A stretch of 49,716 bases of DNA from an uncultured Oscillospiraceae bacterium (GCA_910586535.1 CAJUHS010000019.1:1-49716); one strand, 5' to 3'. Positions 40,632 through 49,437 are shown, numbered from the stretch's first letter. The notes: generated from the letters alone by a model not told the origin. Program-made: numbers and translations.

Positions 40632-41111
40632 TTACTCTGCGGTGTTTTCGTCGGAAGAATCTCCGTCTACTACGACAATGTTGGGAACTTCCTCTTCTGC
40701 CGCTTCGTCGATCTCCTCAAATTCCTCAACCTCTTCTTCCTCGGCAGGCTCGGGCTTTTCCAGCTCCGCGCCGCACTTGCCGCAGAACGTGTCCTCAAAA
40801 GGACACTCGCTGCCGCACTTCTGGCACTTTACCAGACCCTTGATCGCCAGAAGCTCGCTTTTAAGCTCGGCAATGGTCTCGATGGAAGCGGTTACAGCGT
40901 TAACTGTATCAGCAATCTCCTCGGCCGGGTTATCCTTGTAAGTATCGTAATAGTACTTGCCCAGGATAGCATAGTTCTCGCTGATCGAATGCTCGCAGGA
41001 AATGATCTTGGCATTCATTTTTGCCACGCTTCCAACCTGCTTGGTCTTTTCGCCCACAGTCTTGCCCGCGTCGGTAAGGGTATCGCCGATCTTCTTTAAA
41101 ATATCGCTCAT
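40632..41111 (-). CDS. Zinc-ribbon protein with acidic tail
   Basis: 159 residues. The N-terminal ~90 form amphipathic helices (DILKKIGDTLTDAGKTVGEKTKQV and a coiled-coil-like stretch), then a four-cysteine zinc ribbon CQKCGSECPFEDTFCGKCG (about 105-123), then a 35-residue E/D-rich tail. This type of small zinc-ribbon protein is common in Clostridia and of unknown function. CGGAGG lies 7 bases ahead of the ATG. Its promoter is one half of a perfect 41-base palindrome that also contains the stop codon of the upstream deoA gene. Confidence 0.8.
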   Translation of the reverse strand: MSDILKKIGDTLTDAGKTVGEKTKQVGSVAKMNAKIISCEHSISENYAILGKYYYDTYKDNPAEEIADTVNAVTASIETIAELKSELLAIKGLVKCQKCGSECPFEDTFCGKCGAELEKPEPAEEEEVEEFEEIDEAAEEEVPNIVVVDGDSSDENTAE

Positions 41112-41168
41112 TTGAAATACCTCCGTTCAAAATTTGTACATTTGTTGGTTTGTGTGCGTATGCTTTGC

Positions 41169-41209
41169 TTGACATTTAATATTATACTATATATAATATT
41201 AAATGTCAA
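41169..41209. promoter_or_regulatory. Perfectly palindromic overlapping promoter pair
   Basis: 18-base perfect arms (41169-41186, 41192-41209) with a 5-base centre. The minus strand reads TTGACA (41204-41209), 17 bases, TATAAT (41181-41186), driving the zinc-ribbon gene. The plus strand reads TTGACA (41169-41174), 17 bases, TATAAT (41192-41197), pointing antisense into deoA. Confidence 0.85.
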
Positions 41210-42528
41210 TACCCTTTTATAATTTTTATTATATTTTTTTTCGGAAAATTTTCCTGTACCCCGCTTCCCTCTTCGATTCGGAAAACTCCTTTAAATTCTT
41301 CTGCGATATTGTCAAGACCGTCCTTCGTTGAAGACATCAGCGCCGCGAGCCGTTCTCCCTTGCAGACACGTTCTCCGACAGCCTTGTCGAAAACTATTCC
41401 CGCGGAAGAGTCAATATCAGATTCCTTCGTGAGACGTCCTGCGCCCAGCCGCAGTGACGCAAGACCTGTCTGCTCGCAGGCAATACCGTTCAGGACACCG
41501 TCCCTGTCCGCAAAAATCTCGCGGCGGAAGGGAGCTTTTCCGAACAGACTGTAATCGTCAATAACGTGCGGGTCTCCGCCCTGAAGCTCTATCATAAGTC
41601 TTAACCGTTCCAGAGCGGCTCCCGAATCCAAGGCTTTTTCCGCCATGGCAAGGCATTGTTCCGAACTGCCTTTTCCCGCAGTAACAAGCATTTCCGCCGC
41701 AAGGGTCAGGGAAATCTCCCGAAGCGGCGAATCCTTTGGCGTGTTTCCTTTCAATGTCTCGATCGCTTCAATTACCTCAAGGGAATTTCCAACGGCTTTT
41801 CCCAGAGGCTTGCTCATGTCGGTGAGGACTGCCGAGCATTTCCGTCCCGCAAGCCGTCCCACCCGAACCATTGCCTCCGCAAGCTTTTCCGCTTCGGCAG
41901 CTGTTTTCATGAACGCACCGTCGCCGACCTTTACGTCCAGAACGATACCGTCCGCGCCTGTGGCAAGCTTTTTGCTCATTATCGACGAACAAATCAGGGG
42001 AATGCTGTCAACGGTTGCGGTAGCGTTTCTCAAAGCGTATATTTTTTTGTCCGCAGGGACAAGAGAACCGGTCTGACTTGCAACGGCAAAACCCGCCTTT
42101 TTGACCGTTCCTATAAATTTTTCATAGGGAAGATCGGTGCGGAATCCGGGGATAGCTTCAAGCTTGTCGATAGTGCCGCCTGTGTGCCCAAGACCGCGTC
42201 CTGACATTTTGGGAACAAACACTCCGCAAGCCGCTGCGATCGGAGCGGTAATAAGGGTAGTTTTGTCTCCCACGCCGCCGGTGCTGTGCTTGTCTGCGTT
42301 AAAACCGCCTGTTTCGGGCCTGAGCATATCTCCCGAATGAGCCATAGCCATGGTTAAGTCGGCAGTTTCCCTGTCCGATAAAGAATTAAAGCATATCGCC
42401 ATTAACAGCGCGGACATCTGATAATCGGGGATATCGCCGCGGCTAAAGCCTGCGACGACCCGGTTTATCTCCTCCGTACTGAGCTCGGCGTTATGCTTTT
42501 TTTTGGTAATTATTTCATACAGCGTCAT
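41206..42528 (-). CDS. deoA: Pyrimidine-nucleoside/thymidine phosphorylase
   Basis: 440 residues. It splits thymidine, uridine or deoxyuridine with phosphate, giving the base and a sugar 1-phosphate, in nucleoside salvage. Family signatures are clear: the phosphate/nucleoside motif SGRGLGHTGGTIDKLEAIPG (about 108-127), KHSTGGVGDK (79-88) and the C-terminal barrel-sandwich domain. The low-GC Gram-positive enzyme of this type (Pdp) accepts uridine as well. The ATG overlaps the spoIID-like stop by four bases (ATGA), so it is translationally coupled to a wall gene, an unusual pairing. Its own stop codon (TGA) is part of the TTGACA box of the next promoter. Confidence 0.93.
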   Translation of the reverse strand: MTLYEIITKKKHNAELSTEEINRVVAGFSRGDIPDYQMSALLMAICFNSLSDRETADLTMAMAHSGDMLRPETGGFNADKHSTGGVGDKTTLITAPIAAACGVFVPKMSGRGLGHTGGTIDKLEAIPGFRTDLPYEKFIGTVKKAGFAVASQTGSLVPADKKIYALRNATATVDSIPLICSSIMSKKLATGADGIVLDVKVGDGAFMKTAAEAEKLAEAMVRVGRLAGRKCSAVLTDMSKPLGKAVGNSLEVIEAIETLKGNTPKDSPLREISLTLAAEMLVTAGKGSSEQCLAMAEKALDSGAALERLRLMIELQGGDPHVIDDYSLFGKAPFRREIFADRDGVLNGIACEQTGLASLRLGAGRLTKESDIDSSAGIVFDKAVGERVCKGERLAALMSSTKDGLDNIAEEFKGVFRIEEGSGVQENFPKKNIIKIIKGY

Positions 42529-44015
42529 ATTACTTCAATTCCCGTAAAATAAAATGTAAGTATGTCATAGTAGCTCCAGCCCTGCTTTGCAAGAATATTT
42601 GCACCGTTCTGACTCATTCCCACGCCGTGACCGTAGCCATATGTAGTAAAGATAAATTCTCCGTCGCTGTACCGGACGTCGAACGCCGCGCTTTTCAGCT
42701 TGTGACCCATAACGGTCTCGCGGAGCTTTTTACCCGAAATTGTTTTCTGTCCGTCGATGGAAATTTCATGTACGTAGTTGCCGTCTATGTAATTCTGAAT
42801 TGCAAGCCAGTTATAGGGATTGTTTGAAAGGGAAATCCCCAGCGAGTTTTCAAGCATACTTCTCATACTGCTTTCGCTTACTTTCAGCGTGGAACCGTAG
42901 TTAGGGTCTTCGCCGACGTCAAAGGGACAGTACACGCTTTTCAGATACGGAACGCTTCCTCCCCACACATTTTTCGCGTCGGCGGTGTAGCCGGATGATG
43001 AAGCCATATAGACTGTCTGGGCAACGTTTCCGTTGTAGTAGCAGCATACTCCCCAGACGTCGGAAACAAGCTCCTTGATCCTGTCCGAGGGATTTTTCCT
43101 GACCAGCACCGACGGGGTAAGACCGTTTACATTGTGGTACTTAACATATGAGTACGCCGCAACAGCCTGCGCCTTTATGGCTTCGTCGGAAAAGCTGGGA
43201 GACATTTCGTTGTTGACGATCTGGCAAATAAGGTCGTAAGCATTGACAGTGTGTGTAGAGCCGTTATATTTTGCGGTAAAGGTCTCGCTTGTGGAAATAT
43301 CTCCTCCTGCGGGTCCTGCGGGAATATCAACTGAAACAGCTGTGTCCGTAATTGTTTCTTCCGTTTCCGCAGTGCTTGTTAAAAGCGCAAGGAAATCCTC
43401 GTCATCATCGGCAAACGGTTTAAATTCCGTTTCCGTGATCAATTTTGTTACGGATTCCGTTTCCGTATCTTCGGCTGCCGCCTCAAGATCGTCCGTATCC
43501 TCTATTTCGTCCGAGTCCTCATCGGGAAGCTCATCGTACAGAGCGTCTCCGTAAACATGATCGGATACGGCGTTTTCCTCTTTTTCAGCAGGAGCTGTTT
43601 CGGAAATTTCCGTTTCCGGCCGGAAAGCTTCCGACGTCACATCGGCTTCTTCCGTTTTGGATTCAGAGCTTTTCTCACCGTTAAAGCTGCCGCCCGTGTT
43701 TCCGCCCGCGTAGTTTTTTTCCGAAACGTCAGCGGAGGCAACGTCGGTGGAGTCTCTTTTGTCAGTGCTTTCCGTCTCTGTTGTCTCAGGCTTCCGGGTT
43801 TGCGGGAAATATTCCCTGTCTGCGGAAGCGCCGCCGGTATTTGTATTATCGGATATGCCTTCTTCGGGAGCCTCCGCCGGTTCCGAATCCAAATAATAGT
43901 ATTCGGCGGAAATTAAGCTTGCGTCCACGTCCTCAACCATGCACAGCGCAAAAGTATAGAAAACGCCCACGGCAAGCATTGCCGCGATCCCTCCCAGAGT
44001 ACCTTTAAGCTTCAT
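42525..44015 (-). CDS. SpoIID/LytB-domain protein with long acidic linker
   Basis: 496 residues: short tail, one membrane helix (about 7-27), a ~190-residue E/D/T/S-rich disordered linker, then a SpoIID domain (about 235-496). NEMSPSFSDEAIKAQAVAA carries the catalytic glutamate expected of SpoIID lytic transglycosylases, and GYGHGVGMSQNGA is the family's C-terminal motif. SpoIID acts on denuded glycan strands and in sporulation drives engulfment; many clostridial paralogues have other wall roles. Here it follows four sortase genes rather than sporulation genes, so a vegetative surface role is likely. AAGGAAGGGG precedes the ATG at 44015. Confidence 0.9.
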   Translation of the reverse strand: MKLKGTLGGIAAMLAVGVFYTFALCMVEDVDASLISAEYYYLDSEPAEAPEEGISDNTNTGGASADREYFPQTRKPETTETESTDKRDSTDVASADVSEKNYAGGNTGGSFNGEKSSESKTEEADVTSEAFRPETEISETAPAEKEENAVSDHVYGDALYDELPDEDSDEIEDTDDLEAAAEDTETESVTKLITETEFKPFADDDEDFLALLTSTAETEETITDTAVSVDIPAGPAGGDISTSETFTAKYNGSTHTVNAYDLICQIVNNEMSPSFSDEAIKAQAVAAYSYVKYHNVNGLTPSVLVRKNPSDRIKELVSDVWGVCCYYNGNVAQTVYMASSSGYTADAKNVWGGSVPYLKSVYCPFDVGEDPNYGSTLKVSESSMRSMLENSLGISLSNNPYNWLAIQNYIDGNYVHEISIDGQKTISGKKLRETVMGHKLKSAAFDVRYSDGEFIFTTYGYGHGVGMSQNGANILAKQGWSYYDILTFYFTGIEVI

Positions 44016-44078
44016 GTTATCCCCTTCCTTTGGCTGAACGTCCTTAACGCCTTAGCGATTTAGCGATTTAGCGCAGTT

Positions 44079-45125
44079 TTACCCGTTGTTTTCCACATAT
44101 GTGCCGCCGTTGTATTTATAGTATACGGCAGGCCATTTGGGATTTGGATTTACCGCAAAATTTGTGGTGTCGATATTTTCCGTAGTTTCTCCCGGGCGGA
44201 GCTTCCTGCCTATAATTACATGACGGGCAGGCTCCCACTCGTAGGAACAGGTGGAAAGCGTAATGAATTTGTCGTTTTCGTTGACGTCGATCCCGGTGCG
44301 GAAATGGCTTCTTTCGTCAATTTCCTTTTTAAAGGACTCAAAAGAGTGTACTTCATCAAAATTGATGTAGTTCTGGTAGTCGAACACATAGCCGTTGTCA
44401 TGCTCAGGCTCGGTGTTTATTATGAATGATGCAACGATGACATAGGCGTTCTGCTCATACTTGTTGTCGAAATAGATAAACGGGTTCTGGAGCCAGTATT
44501 TGTAGTCCCACTTGTAGTAGTCAAGCTGACCGAACATAGTTCCGTCCCGCTGATTGTGACCGTAGAGAATGATGTTGTCCGACTGGAGGTCGGGGTAGTC
44601 GCTCACCACGTTGCGGCAGTCGGCAAAGACAGTTCCGCACTGGCGTTTCTGACCGTAGATGTTGGTTTTCAGGTACAGCTCGTTGTCCTTGCTCTGGACA
44701 ACAGCTTCGTTTACCACTCCGGGAATGGAAACGTATCCTACATAATCGCTGTTAATGGCAAGCATTTCGTCTGCAAAGGGCAGATTTACCAGCGGATCTC
44801 TGACTATTTCGCCGTCTCCGTCCGTTTCCGCAGGAGCAGGATCTGCGTTTGAAGAACCCACCTGAGTCAGGTTGTTGTAGACCTTGTAGCGTTCGCTGAG
44901 GTTTTTCTGATTCTGCTTTGCTTCAAATATGTGATAGAAATAAAGTCCCAGTACGACCGCGCAGACGGCAAGCGCGGCAATTGAAACAAGCGCAATAAGC
45001 TTGCTGACCACTTCGCCCGCCGAGTCTCCCTTCATGGGGATAAAGCTTTCGGCAAAACTCTTTTTCTTTTTTTTCTTAGGAGTTTTGTACCTCGGGTTTG
45101 CGCGGACCTCGTCCGACATAGCCAT
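44079..45125 (-). CDS. Class B sortase (fourth of tandem array)
   Basis: 348 residues. Basic cytoplasmic N-terminus, the juxtamembrane motif MKGDSAGEVVSK (31-42), a membrane helix (about 43-66) and an extracellular sortase domain with all three catalytic residues: H190 (ILYGHNQRDGTMFG), C293 (TLSTCSYEWEPAR) and R301. The TLSTC followed by a long loop to the arginine, plus the helical insertion before the cysteine, fits class B. Sortases cut a sorting signal at T and join the protein to a wall or pilin amine. ATG at 45125 with AAAGGATG upstream. Last of four consecutive paralogues, and the one closest to the spoIID-like gene. Confidence 0.92.
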   Translation of the reverse strand: MAMSDEVRANPRYKTPKKKKKKSFAESFIPMKGDSAGEVVSKLIALVSIAALAVCAVVLGLYFYHIFEAKQNQKNLSERYKVYNNLTQVGSSNADPAPAETDGDGEIVRDPLVNLPFADEMLAINSDYVGYVSIPGVVNEAVVQSKDNELYLKTNIYGQKRQCGTVFADCRNVVSDYPDLQSDNIILYGHNQRDGTMFGQLDYYKWDYKYWLQNPFIYFDNKYEQNAYVIVASFIINTEPEHDNGYVFDYQNYINFDEVHSFESFKKEIDERSHFRTGIDVNENDKFITLSTCSYEWEPARHVIIGRKLRPGETTENIDTTNFAVNPNPKWPAVYYKYNGGTYVENNG

Positions 45126-45203
45126 TTAGGATCATCCTTTCCGTTTTGAGTTTTTAAGTTCATACACATAATTTATATTTATTTATGTATCCGCCAAAGA
45201 GTT

Positions 45204-47108
45204 TTATCCGGCTGTCACTGTTTCGGAGGAACCGTCTTCCGGCTCAGTGGGAGGGGCTGTTTCGGCAGGCGGCGTATCCGTACCGGCAGGTTTTTTCTTT
45301 TTCGGTTTTGCCTGCCGCGTGACAGTTTCGCCGTTTTCGGAAATGTCCTCCGTTTCGGAAGTGACCGAAGTTTCGGTATTCTTGGATTTTTTCCGTGTGA
45401 CCGCTTCAAGTCCCGACGTTTCGGAATCGCCGTTCTGCGTTGTTTCCTCCGTTTCCGTTTCGGTTTTCTTTTTCTTTTTGGACGTGCTTTCCGCTGTTTC
45501 TTCTCCGGGATTTTCGGGTACTGTTGTCACTTCCGTTTCCGCCGGTTCGGAAGTCTCCGCAGTTTCGGCGGGTCTGCGTGTGCTGTGAACGGCGGTTTCC
45601 AGAAAACCGTTTCCGGTTATTTCTCCGCTGTCATCGTCCTCGTCAAGAAATTCATCCTCCGCTGCGGAGGTCTCCCCTGACATGATCGCCTCCCAGTCCA
45701 CTCCTCTGGCGTATGGATTAAGATAGGTCTCGGAGAAATCGTAATCGTCAGCAGTTTCGCCCTCGCGGAGCATTCTTGCAAATACCACAAATCTTGAATT
45801 GGAAAACTCATTTGAACAGGTTGACAGGCACAAAAGCTTGTCGCCGTATTCCACGTCCACGGGAGAGATTATCTGGTTTCTTTCATACACCATATCCATA
45901 TACCAGTCGAAAGTGGCTTCGTCCGCCATTGTCTCAATGTAGTCCTGATAGTGGAACACCACGCCGTTGCTGTCCTGTTTTTCGAGAGCGTTGGTAACGA
46001 AAAAACCGTAAATAAGATATTCATATGAAGCACTTTCGGTACTGAACCGAACCAAGGGGTTTTCCCTGTAAAACTCCACGTTTTGTTTGTAGTTTTTCAG
46101 ACTGCCGAACATTGTGAGGTCTTCCTGATTGTGTCCGTATAACACAATGTTCGGGGAAATGTAGTCGTCGCTGAAAGTGCATCTGTAGTCCATGAAGACA
46201 GCGCCGGCTTTATTTGTGCCGCCGCGGACGGAGTGAGTCAGATAGTATTCGTTGTCCTCGCCCTTTACCACCGGATCTGCGATATCGCAGCCGTTCAGCT
46301 CAAGATAACCCACATAGTCCTTGTTGATATTTTTATAGTACTCCGCAACGCTGAAGCGGTGCTCGGCTTTTTCTTCCTCGGTGGGAGCGACTTCAACAAT
46401 GTTTCCGTCGCTGTCAATAATAGTCTGAGCCGTGGTTACGATTATTTCCTTGTCCTTTTCCTTTTCCTCAACCGCCTGTTTCGACTGAACCAAAGTGCTG
46501 ACGAGCATACAGCCCGCGCCTATGAAAACTAAAACTGCGGCAATGAAAATTATCTTTCTTATGACCTCCCCGGCCGAATCGCCTTTCCATGGCAGTATCG
46601 CTTTGAGAAGTCTTTTGAAAAAGCCTTCGCTGAATTCATTATCAATATCGTTGACGCCGTCCGTTTCCGGATCGTTTCCGTTATTTGCATTTACTTCAGC
46701 TTCCGCTTCGGAAATTCGGGAAATTTCTGTTTCTTTTTGCATTTCCGCTTCATTTCCGGCATTTTCACCTGTTTTTCCCGAATCCCCGCAAATTGTGCCG
46801 CTGTCAGGGAAATCGGCTTCTGTTGCTTCGGAAATACGGCTGCTGTCAAATATCTCCGACACGGTTTCCGCAACTTCAAGTGATTCCCATTCGGACTTGC
46901 CCGCAATGGTTATATCCGCGCCGTAAGCCTCCGACGGATCGTCCTCAAGAGTATCGGTTTCCATTTCAGCGCCGTCCGGAAGTTCCCCGTACGCGGAAAT
47001 TTCCTCCGTTTCTATATCGGCACTGTCCGCCTTATCCGGTTTATCGGACGGAAAATATTCTCCCATCAGATCGTTCACCGTATAATTTTTTTTATTGGTA
47101 TCAGACAT
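45204..47108 (-). CDS. Class B sortase with long acidic and T/E/K-rich extensions
   Basis: 634 residues from the ATG at 47108; GAGG sits 9 bases ahead and the longer TTG frame from 47129 would contain it. About 165 acidic cytoplasmic residues precede the shared motif WKGDSAGEVIRK (174-185) and a membrane helix (about 186-207). The sortase domain has H326 (LYGHNQEDLTMFG), C431 (CLSTCSNEF) and R439. After about residue 475 a ~160-residue extracellular tail follows, rich in T, E and S with several KKKK clusters and ending GSSETVTAG. Both extensions are rare for a sortase. The tail may span the wall or be a substrate-like region; no LPxTG-like signal is visible in it. Confidence 0.92.
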   Translation of the reverse strand: MSDTNKKNYTVNDLMGEYFPSDKPDKADSADIETEEISAYGELPDGAEMETDTLEDDPSEAYGADITIAGKSEWESLEVAETVSEIFDSSRISEATEADFPDSGTICGDSGKTGENAGNEAEMQKETEISRISEAEAEVNANNGNDPETDGVNDIDNEFSEGFFKRLLKAILPWKGDSAGEVIRKIIFIAAVLVFIGAGCMLVSTLVQSKQAVEEKEKDKEIIVTTAQTIIDSDGNIVEVAPTEEEKAEHRFSVAEYYKNINKDYVGYLELNGCDIADPVVKGEDNEYYLTHSVRGGTNKAGAVFMDYRCTFSDDYISPNIVLYGHNQEDLTMFGSLKNYKQNVEFYRENPLVRFSTESASYEYLIYGFFVTNALEKQDSNGVVFHYQDYIETMADEATFDWYMDMVYERNQIISPVDVEYGDKLLCLSTCSNEFSNSRFVVFARMLREGETADDYDFSETYLNPYARGVDWEAIMSGETSAAEDEFLDEDDDSGEITGNGFLETAVHSTRRPAETAETSEPAETEVTTVPENPGEETAESTSKKKKKTETETEETTQNGDSETSGLEAVTRKKSKNTETSVTSETEDISENGETVTRQAKPKKKKPAGTDTPPAETAPPTEPEDGSSETVTAG

Positions 47109-47158
47109 AAAAGCAAACCTCAGTTTCAATATGGTTCCGGTGTTTCGGTACCTCCGGT

Positions 47159-48151
47159 TTACCTGCTGTAAATGTAGCTGTAGTCGGGTTCGAGCATATC
47201 CTCGTTGATAGCTGCCTTTGAAACGTCCACCTCAGGGCTTTCGCCGTCGCGGACGCGTCTGCCGATAACCACAAATCGGGATGGCTCAAACTCGTTTGAA
47301 CAGGTGGACAGCGTGACGTACTTGTCGTCCTCGTTAAAATCCACTCCGGTATTTACAGCAGTCCTTGCAAGGATATTTTCCTTAAAATCGGAAAAAGTCC
47401 TGTTTTTGTTGAAATTCACGTAGTTGTGATAGTCAAAAACAACCCCGTCTCTGGTCTGGTAGGGTTCTACTTCAACGACAAACATTGCGACGATCTTGTA
47501 TGTATACTCTTCGTATAAATTGCTGAATTTAAACGTAGGGTGATCGAGATAAAAGTCAAAATTCTTTGTGTTGTCCTTTTTTATCTTGTATTTTTTCAGG
47601 GTGCCGAACATAGTCTGATCCGCCTGATTGTGACCGTAAATAATGAGGTTGTCGCTCTGGTTCTTGTCGTAATCGTTTGCAACGCACCTGTAGTCTATGT
47701 ATATCTGACCCGCGATATTTCTGTTTCCGTAAAAATCCTTGTCAAGGTAGTACTCGTTGTTGTCCGTCTGGAGCACAACATTGTCGATCTTTGTATCGTC
47801 AACGGTTATCCAGCCTGCTACATCGGGGTTTTCGTTAAGAAGCTCCGTCATGCTGTCAAGCACCACAAGCGGAGGCGGTTCTGTCTCGGTAGTGGTCTCC
47901 TCCGTCTCGGGAGGGGGCGTTGTGGACTGGGTTATAACCGATATGGACGTGTGCATTTCCTGCTGTTTTTTGATATCGGCTTTGATCTTAGCCTGCTGAA
48001 CGAAGTACCATGCAAGAATTATCAGTGCAACGACAAGTACGGCGACCGAAACGTCCGTAACGATCTTGCGCGTGATATCCGCGCTTGAATCGCCTTTGCG
48101 CGGGATAAAGCTGTCCAGAAAGCTTTTTTTGTTCTTTTTGTATCCTGCCAT
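47159..48151 (-). CDS. Class B sortase (second of tandem array)
   Basis: 330 residues from the ATG at 48151 (AGGGG 9 bases ahead; the in-frame TTG at 48160 lies in the ribosome-site spacing). Same layout: basic tail, FIPRKGDSSADITRK (15-29), membrane helix (about 32-53), a T/E/P linker (TTPPPETEETTTETEPPP, about 77-94) and the catalytic domain with H174 (IYGHNQADQTMFG), C284 (TLSTCSNEFEPSR) and R292. Class B by the loop and helix pattern. The catalytic block is nearly identical to the neighbouring copies while the linker and substrate-groove region differ, as expected for duplicates with different substrates. Confidence 0.92.
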   Translation of the reverse strand: MAGYKKNKKSFLDSFIPRKGDSSADITRKIVTDVSVAVLVVALIILAWYFVQQAKIKADIKKQQEMHTSISVITQSTTPPPETEETTTETEPPPLVVLDSMTELLNENPDVAGWITVDDTKIDNVVLQTDNNEYYLDKDFYGNRNIAGQIYIDYRCVANDYDKNQSDNLIIYGHNQADQTMFGTLKKYKIKKDNTKNFDFYLDHPTFKFSNLYEEYTYKIVAMFVVEVEPYQTRDGVVFDYHNYVNFNKNRTFSDFKENILARTAVNTGVDFNEDDKYVTLSTCSNEFEPSRFVVIGRRVRDGESPEVDVSKAAINEDMLEPDYSYIYSR

Positions 48152-48239
48152 GACCAACAACCCCTATTAGAAGATAGTAATAAGTAAAACAGAAATCAGA
48201 ATAAGAAAACAGATGATATGATGATATAAATATTGAATA

Positions 48240-49202
48240 TTACCGTCCGTAAATAACATTCCACTCGGGTTCTTTTGCACCGGCATTCAGGTACGCCTGT
48301 GAAACGTCCACGGAAGGATCTTCGTCCTCGCGGACGCGTCTTGCGAACACCACAAAGCGTGACGGCTCAAATTCGTTTGAACAGGTTGACAGTGTAAGGA
48401 ACTTGTCTCCGTATTCCACGTCCACAGGGGTAATTATCTGCGTCCTAAGCATTATATTATCCATAAACGCGTTATAGTCCGCTTCGCTTTTGAAATCCAG
48501 ATAATTGTGGTAATCAAAAACAACCCCGTCGCTTGTCTGGGACTCCAGCACAGGAGTAACGAAAAACGCGAATATCTTATAGGTGTCAGTCCTGTAATTG
48601 GAGCTGAACTGAATTACCGGATGTTCCGAGTAGTACTGCAAGTCTTTTTTGTAGTATCCCAAATCGCCGAACATGGTTTTGTCACGCTGGTTGTGACCGT
48701 ACAGAACGATGTTGTCGGAACGGTTATGAGCGTCCATGACGTTTCGGCTGTCCATAAAAATTGTGCCTGCTTTGTTGGAGCTTCCGTCGAAAGCCACTTT
48801 AAGATAGTATTCGTTTCCGTCGCTGCCCGAGCGGTGAACAACGGGCATGGAAATATTTGTATTGTCGATATGCACCCAGCCAACGGTATCCGGATTAATG
48901 GCAAGCAGCTCTTTGGCGCTGTCGAGTATTTCTCCGCCGTTATCGCCGGGGCTGATGTAGGTGTAGTAAAGGTCTTTAAGGGAACTGTTAAGGAACTTCG
49001 CGCTGAGCGATAGCCGCAGCTCGTTTCCGAGAATGGCAATGCAGCCGATGAGAACGAGTACCGCAAGCTGAGTAAACAGCTTGCTTGCGACTTCCCTTGC
49101 GCCGTCTCCCTTTTGGATAAGCAGCCAGTGACCGCGTATCTTTTTTTTCTTCGCCTTGACAGCTTTTTTATAAGCCTTCTTGGCGCCGCCTGAAAGTGCC
49201 AT
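48240..49202 (-). CDS. Class B sortase (first of tandem array)
   Basis: 320 residues. Strongly basic cytoplasmic tail, IQKGDGAREVASK (29-41), a membrane helix (about 43-60) and the sortase domain with H170 (LYGHNQRDKTMFG), C274 (TLSTCSNEFEPSR) and R282. The first gene of the minus-strand run that continues through three more sortases, a SpoIID-like protein and deoA; gaps are 50-90 bases and none contains a convincing terminator, so one transcript from the promoter at 49409-49437 is likely. ATG at 49202 has GGAAGG 13 bases upstream. No sorting-signal protein or pilin is present in the window. Confidence 0.92.
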   Translation of the reverse strand: MALSGGAKKAYKKAVKAKKKKIRGHWLLIQKGDGAREVASKLFTQLAVLVLIGCIAILGNELRLSLSAKFLNSSLKDLYYTYISPGDNGGEILDSAKELLAINPDTVGWVHIDNTNISMPVVHRSGSDGNEYYLKVAFDGSSNKAGTIFMDSRNVMDAHNRSDNIVLYGHNQRDKTMFGDLGYYKKDLQYYSEHPVIQFSSNYRTDTYKIFAFFVTPVLESQTSDGVVFDYHNYLDFKSEADYNAFMDNIMLRTQIITPVDVEYGDKFLTLSTCSNEFEPSRFVVFARRVREDEDPSVDVSQAYLNAGAKEPEWNVIYGR

Positions 49203-49408
49203 AGCAATAGTGATTCCTTCCTGTTGACTATGCCTGTTAGTATACGACTTGTAATATCTTTCCGTGTGTCCTTATGTACTGTAAGGGACAGATTTTTCGC
49301 CCCAAGTTATACAATCTGTAATATCTGTACAGCATATCATTTACGGTATATGAAAAACGGTACAGAAACACACGCCGCCGCAGTGCAGACATAGAAATCT
49401 ACACTACT
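49203..49408 (-). other. Long leader of the sortase operon
   Basis: About 200 bases between promoter and first start codon, with no ORF carrying a ribosome site. GTAATATCT occurs twice (near 49250 and 49319). No riboswitch class was recognised. Confidence 0.4.
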
Positions 49409-49437
49409 ATAATACACTATTTAATGCAATTCGTCAA
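49409..49437 (-). promoter_or_regulatory. Sigma-A promoter of the sortase operon
   Basis: On the minus strand TTGACG (49432-49437), 17-base spacer, TATTAT (49409-49414). Confidence 0.75.

Noticed and set aside
44079..49202. Sortase-assembled pilus locus
   Set aside because: No pilin, LPxTG or NPQTN-type substrate is present in the window, so the sortases cannot be assigned to a pilus.
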